NCBI GenBank assembly: GCA_023421135.1
Contig: JAEZUG010000050.1
Span: 1 to 13,582, forward strand
Length of the DNA: 13,582 nt
DNA from: Candidatus Cloacimonadota bacterium
GTDB taxonomy: Bacteria; Cloacimonadota; Cloacimonadia; Cloacimonadales; Cloacimonadaceae
Direction of reading: 5' to 3'
Made by a program: the position numbers and the translations under genes. Within the stretch, counting starts at the first letter, position 1. Each line of letters begins with the position of its first letter. Under the pieces are notes generated by a model. The model had not been told where the DNA came from. It saw nothing but the letters and a program-made list of their open reading frames with translations, and searched no databases. Shown one piece after another: positions 1-5,264 of this stretch.

Positions 1-19
1 TAATACAGGATAAGCCTTT

Positions 20-73
20 CCTTAGCTTTCGCTAAGGGATCGCTAAGGGATCGTTAAAGCAACGCTAAAGGAT
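20..73. repeat. Four-unit 11-bp tandem repeat with an upstream inverted half-copy
   Basis: Four contiguous 11-bp units lie at 30-40, 41-51, 52-62 and 63-73. The first two are identical (CGCTAAGGGAT), the third is degenerate (CGTTAAAGCAA) and the fourth is CGCTAAAGGAT. Just upstream, CCTTAGC at 20-26 is the reverse complement of GCTAAGG at 31-37, giving a 7-bp hairpin with a TTTC loop. There is no T-run, so it does not look like an intrinsic terminator. The array lies upstream of the oxygen-defence cluster and could be a regulatory site or a slipped-strand repeat. No function can be read from the sequence. Confidence 0.6.
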
Positions 74-88
74 CTAAGAAGAGAGGAG

Positions 89-108
89 AGGCAGTCGCCG
101 AACTGCCT
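89..108 (+). promoter_or_regulatory. Leader hairpin upstream of the superoxide reductase gene
   Basis: AGGCAGT at 89-95 and ACTGCCT at 102-108 form a perfect 7-bp stem with a six-base CGCCGA loop. No U-tract follows, so this is not a terminator. It sits about 130 nt before the superoxide reductase start and could be a 5'-UTR structure or an operator. I see no convincing -35/-10 pair in 1-236, so the cluster promoter is unassigned and may lie upstream of the window. Confidence 0.3.
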
Positions 109-138
109 GCATCATCCCCGCCAATTAATCAGGAGCTC

Positions 139-180
139 ATGAAAGTGTATTGGGAAAAGTCTCAGGAAGAATTATATTGA
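139..180 (+). CDS. Possible 13-residue leader peptide
   Basis: An ATG at 139 is preceded by AGGAG at 131-135. It opens a 13-codon frame, MKVYWEKSQEELY, ending in TGA at 178-180, about 57 nt before the superoxide reductase start. The ribosome-binding site is the only positive evidence. The peptide has no run of one amino acid that would suggest attenuation, and the frame could be chance. It may also be the decayed remnant of an earlier gene. Confidence 0.2.
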   Translation: MKVYWEKSQEELY

Positions 181-236
181 CAAAAGAGCTTGCCTTTACC
201 ATCCTTGAAAAAACCAAAAAAGAACAGGAGGAAACA

Positions 237-617
237 ATGACTGCTTTGCGTCAGATTTACCATTGCCCACTTTGTGGAAACGTGGTGGAAGTGCTATATA
301 CTGGAGCCGGTGAATTGGTTTGCTGCGGAGAACCAATGAATCTTCTCAAGGAGAACTCCGTGGATGCCGCCAAGGAAAAACACGTGCCTGTCCTCAAAGA
401 TCTGAATGGTCAGGTGGAAGTCTCCGTCGGCTCTGTGCCACATCCTATGGAAGAAAAGCACTACATTGCCATGATCGAGATAGTCACAGAAACAAAGGTT
501 CTGCGCCACGAACTGAAACCCGGTGATCAGCCGGTTGCCGTGTTCGACGTTAAGATGTCCGAAGTACTCTATGCCCGAGAGTACTGTAACCTTCATGGAT
601 TATGGAAAAACGCCTGA
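237..617 (+). CDS. dfx: Desulfoferrodoxin (superoxide reductase, two-iron-centre type)
   Basis: This enzyme reduces superoxide to hydrogen peroxide in the cytoplasm without releasing oxygen, which suits anaerobes. The 126-residue protein has both classic domains. The N-terminal desulforedoxin-like domain has Cys10, Cys13, Cys29 and Cys30 for the rubredoxin-type iron. The catalytic domain has E47-K48-H49 (in EKHVP), His69 (HPM), His75, and Cys117/His120 in the YCNLHGLW motif for the square-pyramidal iron. Length and ligand spacing match the family almost residue for residue. I chose the ATG at 237 because AGGAGG at 226-231 precedes it. A TTG start at 150 would add 29 residues absent from the family. 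The gene is followed after 16 nt by rubrerythrin. The peroxide product is the substrate of that neighbour, and rubredoxin further on is the likely electron donor. Confidence 0.95.
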   Translation: MTALRQIYHCPLCGNVVEVLYTGAGELVCCGEPMNLLKENSVDAAKEKHVPVLKDLNGQVEVSVGSVPHPMEEKHYIAMIEIVTETKVLRHELKPGDQPVAVFDVKMSEVLYAREYCNLHGLWKNA

Positions 618-633
618 AAAGGAGGAGATGATA

Positions 634-1224
634 ATGTCATTTAAAGATACCAGAACTGCCGAGAACCTGATGAAATCTTTTGCCGGAGAATGCCAGGCCA
701 GGATGCGCTATATATATAGTGCCAAGACTGCCAAGAAAGCCGGCTTTGAACAGATTGCCAATATCTTTACTGAGACCGGAGACAACGAGAAAGAACACGC
801 CAAGCTCTTCTTCAAGCACCTGCAAAAGCAGGGTTTGACTGGTGAGGTGATCAATATCACAGCCTCCTATCCGGTGGGCTGGAACGCTGAGGATACACTC
901 AGCAATCTGAAGTTTGCTGCTGATGGCGAGAAAGAAGAGTGGACCGAGCTCTATCCTTTCTTTGCTGAGATTGCCGAAGAAGAAGGATACAAGGATATCG
1001 CATCTACCTTCCGTCTGGTGGCAAAAGTGGAGAAATCTCACGAGCTGCGCTTTCGCAAGCTTTATGAGAATGTGAAAGACCTGAAAGTCTTCAAGAAAGA
1101 TGAGACCTACTTCTGGAAATGCCTGAATTGTGGTTATATCCACGAAGGGACAGAAGCCCCCAAGCTTTGCCCCTGCTGTCTGCACCCCCAGGCTTATTTT
1201 GAGATATTTAAAGAAACCTACTAA
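634..1224 (+). CDS. rbr: Rubrerythrin (NADH peroxidase component)
   Basis: This is a cytoplasmic non-haem diiron peroxidase that reduces hydrogen peroxide with electrons passed through rubredoxin-type centres. The 196-residue protein has an N-terminal ferritin-like four-helix domain (about 1-145). Likely diiron ligands are Glu19, Glu52 and His55 (E-K-E-H), Glu99 and/or Glu102, and Glu133 and His136 (E-K-S-H). A C-terminal rubredoxin-like domain carries Cys163-x2-Cys166 and Cys179-x2-Cys182. Length and domain order are standard for the family. The ATG at 634 has AAAGGAGG at 618-625. An in-frame ATG at 628 is too close to that site, and the frame open back to 523 overlaps the upstream gene. It lies 16 nt after the superoxide reductase stop and 13 nt before rubredoxin, so the three are very probably co-transcribed. 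Confidence 0.95.
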   Translation: MSFKDTRTAENLMKSFAGECQARMRYIYSAKTAKKAGFEQIANIFTETGDNEKEHAKLFFKHLQKQGLTGEVINITASYPVGWNAEDTLSNLKFAADGEKEEWTELYPFFAEIAEEEGYKDIASTFRLVAKVEKSHELRFRKLYENVKDLKVFKKDETYFWKCLNCGYIHEGTEAPKLCPCCLHPQAYFEIFKETY

Positions 1225-1237
1225 AATGGAGGAAATC

Positions 1238-1378
1238 ATGCAAAAATTCCAATGCATCGCCTGTGGATATATCTACGATCCCGCCGAAAACGATGGTGTG
1301 CTCTTTGAGGATCTGCCCGAAGATTACGTCTGCCCCGAATGCGGCGTCGGCAAAGATATGTTCGAACCGATCGACTAA
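1238..1378 (+). CDS. rub: Rubredoxin, short-loop form
   Basis: This is a small cytoplasmic one-iron electron carrier, here most likely feeding the neighbouring rubrerythrin and superoxide reductase. The 46-residue protein has Cys6-x2-Cys9 (CIACGYIYDP) and Cys32-x2-Cys35 (CPECGVGKD), the four iron ligands. It is shorter than the usual 52-54 residues because the loop between YDPAE and FEDLP is missing about seven residues, as in the known short Desulfovibrio desulfuricans rubredoxin. Tyr30 replaces the Trp usual before the second Cys pair. I chose the ATG at 1238 because GGAGG at 1228-1232 precedes it. An in-frame ATG at 1226 lies before that site. A strong terminator follows directly. Confidence 0.93.
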   Translation: MQKFQCIACGYIYDPAENDGVLFEDLPEDYVCPECGVGKDMFEPID

Positions 1379-1387
1379 GACTGATAT

Positions 1388-1417
1388 AGCGGGAAGAGCG
1401 ATCTTCCCGCTTTTTTT
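1388..1417 (+). terminator. Intrinsic terminator of the oxygen-defence cluster
   Basis: A perfect 10-bp stem (AGCGGGAAGA at 1388-1397 with TCTTCCCGCT at 1402-1411) encloses a GCGA tetraloop of the stable GNRA class, followed by a run of seven T at 1411-1417. It begins 9 nt after the rubredoxin stop codon. It therefore separates the cluster from the ferritin-like gene at 1465. Confidence 0.92.
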
Positions 1418-1464
1418 GGCTTTCAAACTGGGGTTATAGATGGATTTGACGAAAAGAGGAAAGA

Positions 1465-1914
1465 ATGGATATTATGCATTTTAATGAAATCCTGGATTTT
1501 GCCATAGAACGCGAGAAAGAGGCAGTGAAGTTTTACCGGGATCTCCAGACGGAAGCGCGGTTCTCGGCTCAGATTGAGATGCTGAAAGAGCTGGAAGCCA
1601 TGGAGATGGGACACATCATCATGATCGAAAACATCCGCAAGAATGGCGTTCAGGAAGAGCTGATCAAACGGGTTCCCAACCTCAAAATCAGTGAGTATCT
1701 GAGCGCAGAACCCAAAGATTTGGATCTCAGCTATCAGAGCCTTCTGATCCGGGCAATGAAGAGAGAAGAAGCTTCCACCAAGCTCTATTCCGAGATGTCC
1801 ACCAAGTTTCCGGATCCCGAGCTGTGCACTCTTTTCCGCAGGCTAGCGGCAGAAGAAGCCTCACACAAGCTACGTTTTGAAACGCTCTATGACGAATGGA
1901 TGAAAGAAAACTGA
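1465..1914 (+). CDS. Ferritin-like diiron protein, rubrerythrin-related, without rubredoxin domain
   Basis: This 149-residue, probably all-helical protein has two repeats of the ferritin-like diiron signature. Candidate ligands are Glu19 (in EKEAVKFY), Glu47-x2-His50 (EMGH), Glu102 (REEASTKLY) and Glu131-x2-His134 (EASH). The pattern is that of rubrerythrin-domain proteins without the C-terminal rubredoxin module, which serve in peroxide reduction or iron handling in anaerobes. The exact reaction cannot be read from the sequence. The ATG at 1465 has AAGAGGA at 1454-1460. The gene follows a strong terminator, so it likely has its own promoter, but I see no convincing one in the 47-nt gap. Its last 19 nt overlap the tsaB start. 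The location suggests oxidative-stress defence. Confidence 0.85.
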   Translation: MDIMHFNEILDFAIEREKEAVKFYRDLQTEARFSAQIEMLKELEAMEMGHIIMIENIRKNGVQEELIKRVPNLKISEYLSAEPKDLDLSYQSLLIRAMKREEASTKLYSEMSTKFPDPELCTLFRRLAAEEASHKLRFETLYDEWMKEN

Positions 1915-2603
1915 GCACAAACAAACTACTTTTAGCTCTGGACTGCACTCAGAATTCTGGTTCTGTGGCCTTGGGAACAATTGAGGAACTGCTTTACAGC
2001 AGCCATTTTGCACTCAAGATCACGCACTCAGAGACCTTAGTTCCAGCTCTGGATTATGCTCTGAAGTTCTGTGGAATAGATAAGACCGAGCTCAGCGGGA
2101 TTCTTTTGGCGAACGGCCCGGGTTCCTTTACCGGTCTCAGGATAGGGCTGGCAACTGCCAAAGGGCTGTCCATGGGACTCTCCATCCCGATCTATCCCTA
2201 TAATAGTCTGGAGCTTGCAGCATCGGAGTATTACGGCTTGGGAGATCAAATCCTGAGTGTGGTAGATGCCAAAATGAGCGAAGTGTATTTTGCCCTTTAC
2301 AATAGCTCTCTGGATGAGATCGTCTCGCCCCGTGTGGCTAAGCCGCATGAGATCACGGCTTTGGAACTGGATAATCCCATTGTAACGGGTTCGGGCACAG
2401 CTCAAGTGTCCAAAGTGTTGCAAGAAGCCGGAATTCCCTTCAGGCAGGGCTTGAATCCATCTCCGGTGACTGCTGCAGCAGGACTCTTTGCCCTGCATCA
2501 GCTCAGAGGAGTAGAGAAGGGCTTCAGTTTCGAAGATATTGCAGAGTTGGAGCCCTGTTACCTACGAGAATCTACCGCTCAGATCCGCCTTACAAAAGTC
2601 TGA
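1896..2603 (+). CDS. tsaB: tRNA threonylcarbamoyladenosine biosynthesis protein TsaB
   Basis: TsaB is the scaffold partner of TsaD in making t6A37 on tRNAs that read ANN codons. It is a cytoplasmic protein with an ASKHA fold. The 235-residue protein shows an N-terminal LALDCT strand (about 13-18), HSETLVP at 44-50, the family hallmark NGPGSFTGLRIG at 73-84, and VDAKMSEVYFA at 123-133. Length fits the family. The ATG at 1896 overlaps the ferritin-like gene by 19 nt and has no clear ribosome-binding site, suggesting translational coupling. No better in-frame start is visible before the conserved LALDCT. The 3' end overlaps the convergent amidohydrolase-like gene by 42 nt. Pairing with a ferritin-like gene is not functionally obvious. 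Confidence 0.93.
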   Translation: MDERKLSTNKLLLALDCTQNSGSVALGTIEELLYSSHFALKITHSETLVPALDYALKFCGIDKTELSGILLANGPGSFTGLRIGLATAKGLSMGLSIPIYPYNSLELAASEYYGLGDQILSVVDAKMSEVYFALYNSSLDEIVSPRVAKPHEITALELDNPIVTGSGTAQVSKVLQEAGIPFRQGLNPSPVTAAAGLFALHQLRGVEKGFSFEDIAELEPCYLRESTAQIRLTKV

Positions 2604-3350
2604 GAACTGCTCTTTGAAAAGAGCTTTCAACTCGCTGAAACCGGGCTCATAGACCTTACCGCTCCATTCATCCATCCAGATCTTCTTAAACTCAATTGCC
2701 AGGCAGATTGCCCGATTGGGATAGGTGCTATTTATCCAACGAGATAGATAACCTCCGCTGAACTTTACATCGCACCGGCAATCCAGGGTTTTCCCCTGCC
2801 AGGTCAAGCCATCCAGCCTGGAGCGCAGCTTTTCGATGAGTGGATAATGCATGGGATGCAGGTTGCTTCTGCCCAATATGATATCCGGATTAAGCAGAGG
2901 ATCGTCTTCCGGCTTATCCGGGCCTAGTCTGTGATGATTGTAGCTGTGTAAATCCAGAATAAGTATCTGAGGTTGAAACTGCAGAATCCTGTCCAATTGA
3001 TACTTTAGCACATCATACCAGGCTTTGTGCATGGAATGCAGCTCAAAGAGATAGTCCAGACTTAGAGGATTCTTTCTGGCTTTCAAGCCCCAGCAATCAT
3101 CGGGCTCCTGATAGACGGAATCCTGGATCACCCGGTTGAGATCTATCATGAAGCGGCTATCGTGCACAATGATATGATTTTCAAAGAGAGAGGCAATTGT
3201 ACCTGTGTGAGGGTCTTCCTCCCGCAACCTGGACGCTTCATCTATCCCACAGTTCTCCAACAGCTTATCCGGCATGTTATGCCCGTTGTGAATGGCCAGA
3301 GCCAGCACTTTGCACTTGCTGTTTCCAAAGATGTAATCGGTACGGATCAT
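2562..3350 (-). CDS. N-formylglutamate amidohydrolase-like protein
   Basis: This 262-residue protein resembles the N-formylglutamate amidohydrolase (HutG/FGase) family of zinc-dependent deformylases. Family-like features in order are an AIHNGHNMP loop (19-27) in the place of the usual SVPHxG, REEDPHTGT (43-51), DSRFMIDLNR (64-73), LDLHSYNHH (132-140), FSGGYLSRW (197-205) and AIEFKK (218-223). Likely metal or catalytic residues are His21/His24, Glu44-Glu45-Asp46, Asp70, Arg73, His135 and Glu220. The substrate is uncertain: no other histidine-degradation gene is nearby, so formylglutamate cleavage should not be assumed. It is the last gene of the minus-strand operon, its ATG overlapping the upstream stop by 4 nt, with only a weak GGGAT ribosome-binding site. 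Its 3' end overlaps tsaB. Confidence 0.72.
   Translation of the reverse strand: MIRTDYIFGNSKCKVLALAIHNGHNMPDKLLENCGIDEASRLREEDPHTGTIASLFENHIIVHDSRFMIDLNRVIQDSVYQEPDDCWGLKARKNPLSLDYLFELHSMHKAWYDVLKYQLDRILQFQPQILILDLHSYNHHRLGPDKPEDDPLLNPDIILGRSNLHPMHYPLIEKLRSRLDGLTWQGKTLDCRCDVKFSGGYLSRWINSTYPNRAICLAIEFKKIWMDEWSGKVYEPGFSELKALFKEQFSDFCKADLSGRFS
2609..2627 (+). terminator. Weak candidate terminator after tsaB
   Basis: GCTCTT at 2609-2614 and AAGAGC at 2619-2624 form a 6-bp stem with a TGAA loop, followed by only TTT. It lies 5 nt after the tsaB stop, inside the 3' coding end of the opposing gene. The short stem and T-run make it a weak call. It might help separate the two convergent transcripts. 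Confidence 0.3.
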
Positions 3351-4006
3351 AACTCTATCCCATCCAGATGCTTCAGAAGAACTGAGATCAGAGCCAGATA
3401 AGCCGTCGCTGTTTGAAGATCGGCTCTCTTCAGAGTAGTGAGTGAGTGCAGCAGGCTCAGGTCAATCCCTGTCACTTTCTGGCTTTGCTCCAGTAACCCG
3501 TGCAAATCATGTGGAATTCCTGTGCCGGAAAGATAGAGAAAGCCCTTGAAAACGGGCAGCAGAGCAGAGACAGAGAGCTTCATGATTCTGGCAATCTTGG
3601 CCTCGGTGGGAGCTTGCTCCAAGAGTGCCATCCGTGTGAGTAACCATTTGCTCTTGAGTTCCCGCTCCATCTGCAGACGAACGTCGGTCTTCTCCAGATT
3701 GAGCCTGGAAAGCAGATCGGACTTGACCAGGATGTTCCGGTACTGATGGCTGAAAGATAGCAGCTCCAGAGGATAGGAATCCTGTGAGCTTTCGATGAAT
3801 TCACGATCCACCACCAGGGGGAAATCCAGCCGGTTCTTGGCACACCACAAGCGTAGTTTCTTCATATTCTGCATCAAGTCGTCCGGATCCTCATCAAAGA
3901 TCACAATGCAATGCAACTTGCCAAAGGGATCAGCATATTCTGCAACCTGCAGAAGATGTGCTTTGAGAGACCCGAGTTGTTCCAGGATACCTGTGAAGGT
4001 CTTCAT
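3347..4006 (-). CDS. Uncharacterised nucleotidyltransferase-like protein
   Basis: This 219-residue cytoplasmic protein has no signal or membrane segment, and I cannot assign it a function. The segment at about 62-125 (FPLVVDREFIESSQDSYPLE, then HQYRNILVKSDLL and LQMERELKSK) resembles uncharacterised bacterial proteins with a nucleotidyltransferase-like fold, in which a GS-type glycine/serine loop and an acidic pair normally lie N-terminal. Here the N-terminal part (LHCIVIFDEDPDD, 31-43) keeps acidic residues but no recognisable GS loop, so the protein may be inactive or divergent. The C-terminal half (about 125-215) is helical and leucine-rich. It is coupled to glyQ by a 4-nt ATGA overlap and has its own strong GGGAGGTG site. 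A role tied to glycyl-tRNA synthesis is only a guess from position. Confidence 0.6.
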   Translation of the reverse strand: MKTFTGILEQLGSLKAHLLQVAEYADPFGKLHCIVIFDEDPDDLMQNMKKLRLWCAKNRLDFPLVVDREFIESSQDSYPLELLSFSHQYRNILVKSDLLSRLNLEKTDVRLQMERELKSKWLLTRMALLEQAPTEAKIARIMKLSVSALLPVFKGFLYLSGTGIPHDLHGLLEQSQKVTGIDLSLLHSLTTLKRADLQTATAYLALISVLLKHLDGIEL

Positions 4007-4860
4007 TCTTCACCTCCCGGGAAATACTTCTCCAGATACACAGTGGCACAGGCTTTGGCCATGTTCCTGATTCTGGCTATATAGGCAGCACGTTCCGTCA
4101 CACTGATCACACCTCTGGCATCCAGCAGATTAAAGGTGTGAGAACAGCGGAGCAACTGATCATAAGCCGGATAGACCAACCCCTTTTCCAGCAATGCTCC
4201 TGCTTCCTGCTCGTAATCATTGAAAAAGCGGAAAAGGAGCTCTGTATTGGCAGCTGTGAAGTTGTAGTGAGAAAATTCTTCTTCTCTGTGATAGTAGAGC
4301 TCTCCGTACTTGGTAGTGTCGTTCCATTTCAGATCACGATAATCGTCCACATTCTGAATGTACATGGCAAGGCGCTCCAAACCATAGGTCAGTTCCACCG
4401 GAACGGGGTTGCAATCGAAGCCTGCCACCTGTTGGAAATAGGTAAATTGGCTGATCTCCATGCCATCCAGCCAGACTTCCCAGCCCAAGCCCCAGGCACC
4501 CAGGGTGGGAGATTCCCAATCATCCTCCACGAAGCGGATGTCATGCCTGGCAATCTCCACTCCAATGGCTTCCAGGCTCTTGAGATAGAGACTCTGGATG
4601 TCGTCCGGACAAGGCTTGATGATCACCTGAAACTGGTAGTAGTGTTGAAAGCGGTTAGGATTCTCCCCATAGCGTCCATCCTTTGGTCTTCTGCAAGGCT
4701 GCGGATAAGCTATGGAAGTGGGGTTCTTACCCAAAGCTCCAAAGAACGTGGCAGGATGAAAAGTGCCTGCTCCCATCTCAAGATCGTAGGGCTGCAGGAG
4801 ACTGGCTCCCTGCACTGCCCAGTAATCCTGCAAAGTCTTGATTATATCCTGAAAATTCAT
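4003..4860 (-). CDS. glyQ: Glycine--tRNA ligase alpha subunit
   Basis: GlyQ is the class II catalytic subunit of the bacterial alpha2beta2 glycyl-tRNA synthetase. It activates glycine with ATP, while the beta subunit GlyS supplies tRNA binding. The 285-residue protein is highly conserved: GAGTFHPATF (30-39), RPKDGRYGENPNR (58-70), EDDWESPTLGAWGLGWEVW (112-130), QFTYFQQ (138-144), ELTYGLERLAMY (156-167) and FNLLDARGVISVTER (243-257). The start has GGGAG about 7 nt upstream and overlaps the MerR-type gene by 4 nt. glyS, usually directly downstream, is not here or anywhere in the window. The next gene is the 219-residue nucleotidyltransferase-like protein. A functional enzyme therefore needs glyS elsewhere in the genome. 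Confidence 0.97.
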   Translation of the reverse strand: MNFQDIIKTLQDYWAVQGASLLQPYDLEMGAGTFHPATFFGALGKNPTSIAYPQPCRRPKDGRYGENPNRFQHYYQFQVIIKPCPDDIQSLYLKSLEAIGVEIARHDIRFVEDDWESPTLGAWGLGWEVWLDGMEISQFTYFQQVAGFDCNPVPVELTYGLERLAMYIQNVDDYRDLKWNDTTKYGELYYHREEEFSHYNFTAANTELLFRFFNDYEQEAGALLEKGLVYPAYDQLLRCSHTFNLLDARGVISVTERAAYIARIRNMAKACATVYLEKYFPGGEE

Positions 4861-5264
4861 TTATTGCTCCCTTGTAATGCATGGCATTTATTGATAAGCT
4901 TCTGTAGCAAGCCGCGTAGCTCTTGCGCTGCATGCTTTTGTTTCTTGGTTATGCCCGGATTTGTGCCCACTTCTTCCAGCTTGATTTCGGATTGCTCTCC
5001 AGGCTTCAGATCCTCATAACCTCGGTTGCTCTTCCTGTCTGCTTTTAGCTTCTGCCTGGCACCTTCGATGGTGAACTTCTGGACGTAGAGCATCTCTTTG
5101 ATCTTCTTTAAAAGCAGGATGTTCTCCTCGGAATACTTGCGAATCCTGCCTTCGTCCTTGCGAGGACGCAATTGGTAGAATTCTGTTTCCCAATAGCGGA
5201 TCACATAGGGTTTGAGATCCAGCAGATTGCCCACTTCTCCAATGGTGTAGTAATGCTTTTTCAT
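4857..5264 (-). CDS. MerR-family transcriptional regulator
   Basis: This 135-residue DNA-binding protein has the MerR winged-helix domain at about 5-75: YTIGEVGNLLDLKPYVIRYW at 6-25, then the wing region ending RIRKYSEEN (40-48) and LLKKIKEMLYVQKFTIEGAR (51-70). The C-terminal 60 residues are charged and probably helical, suited to dimerisation. They carry a single Cys and no metal- or drug-binding module, so no inducer can be named. MerR regulators usually twist a promoter with a long (19-20 bp) spacer, but I found no such site in the operon. A strong GAGGAG site precedes the ATG. It overlaps lnt and glyQ by 4 nt each. Its targets are unknown and may lie outside the operon. Confidence 0.9.
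   Translation of the reverse strand: MKKHYYTIGEVGNLLDLKPYVIRYWETEFYQLRPRKDEGRIRKYSEENILLLKKIKEMLYVQKFTIEGARQKLKADRKSNRGYEDLKPGEQSEIKLEEVGTNPGITKKQKHAAQELRGLLQKLINKCHALQGSNK

Noticed and set aside
150..236. Longer N-terminus for superoxide reductase from TTG at 150
   Set aside because: It adds 29 residues absent from the family. A strong AGGAGG site sits just before the ATG at 237, and the ligand numbering then matches known desulfoferrodoxins.
4138..5019. Plus-strand open frame of 293 codons
   Set aside because: It is antisense to glyQ and the MerR-type gene, both unmistakable. Its translation has no family features.
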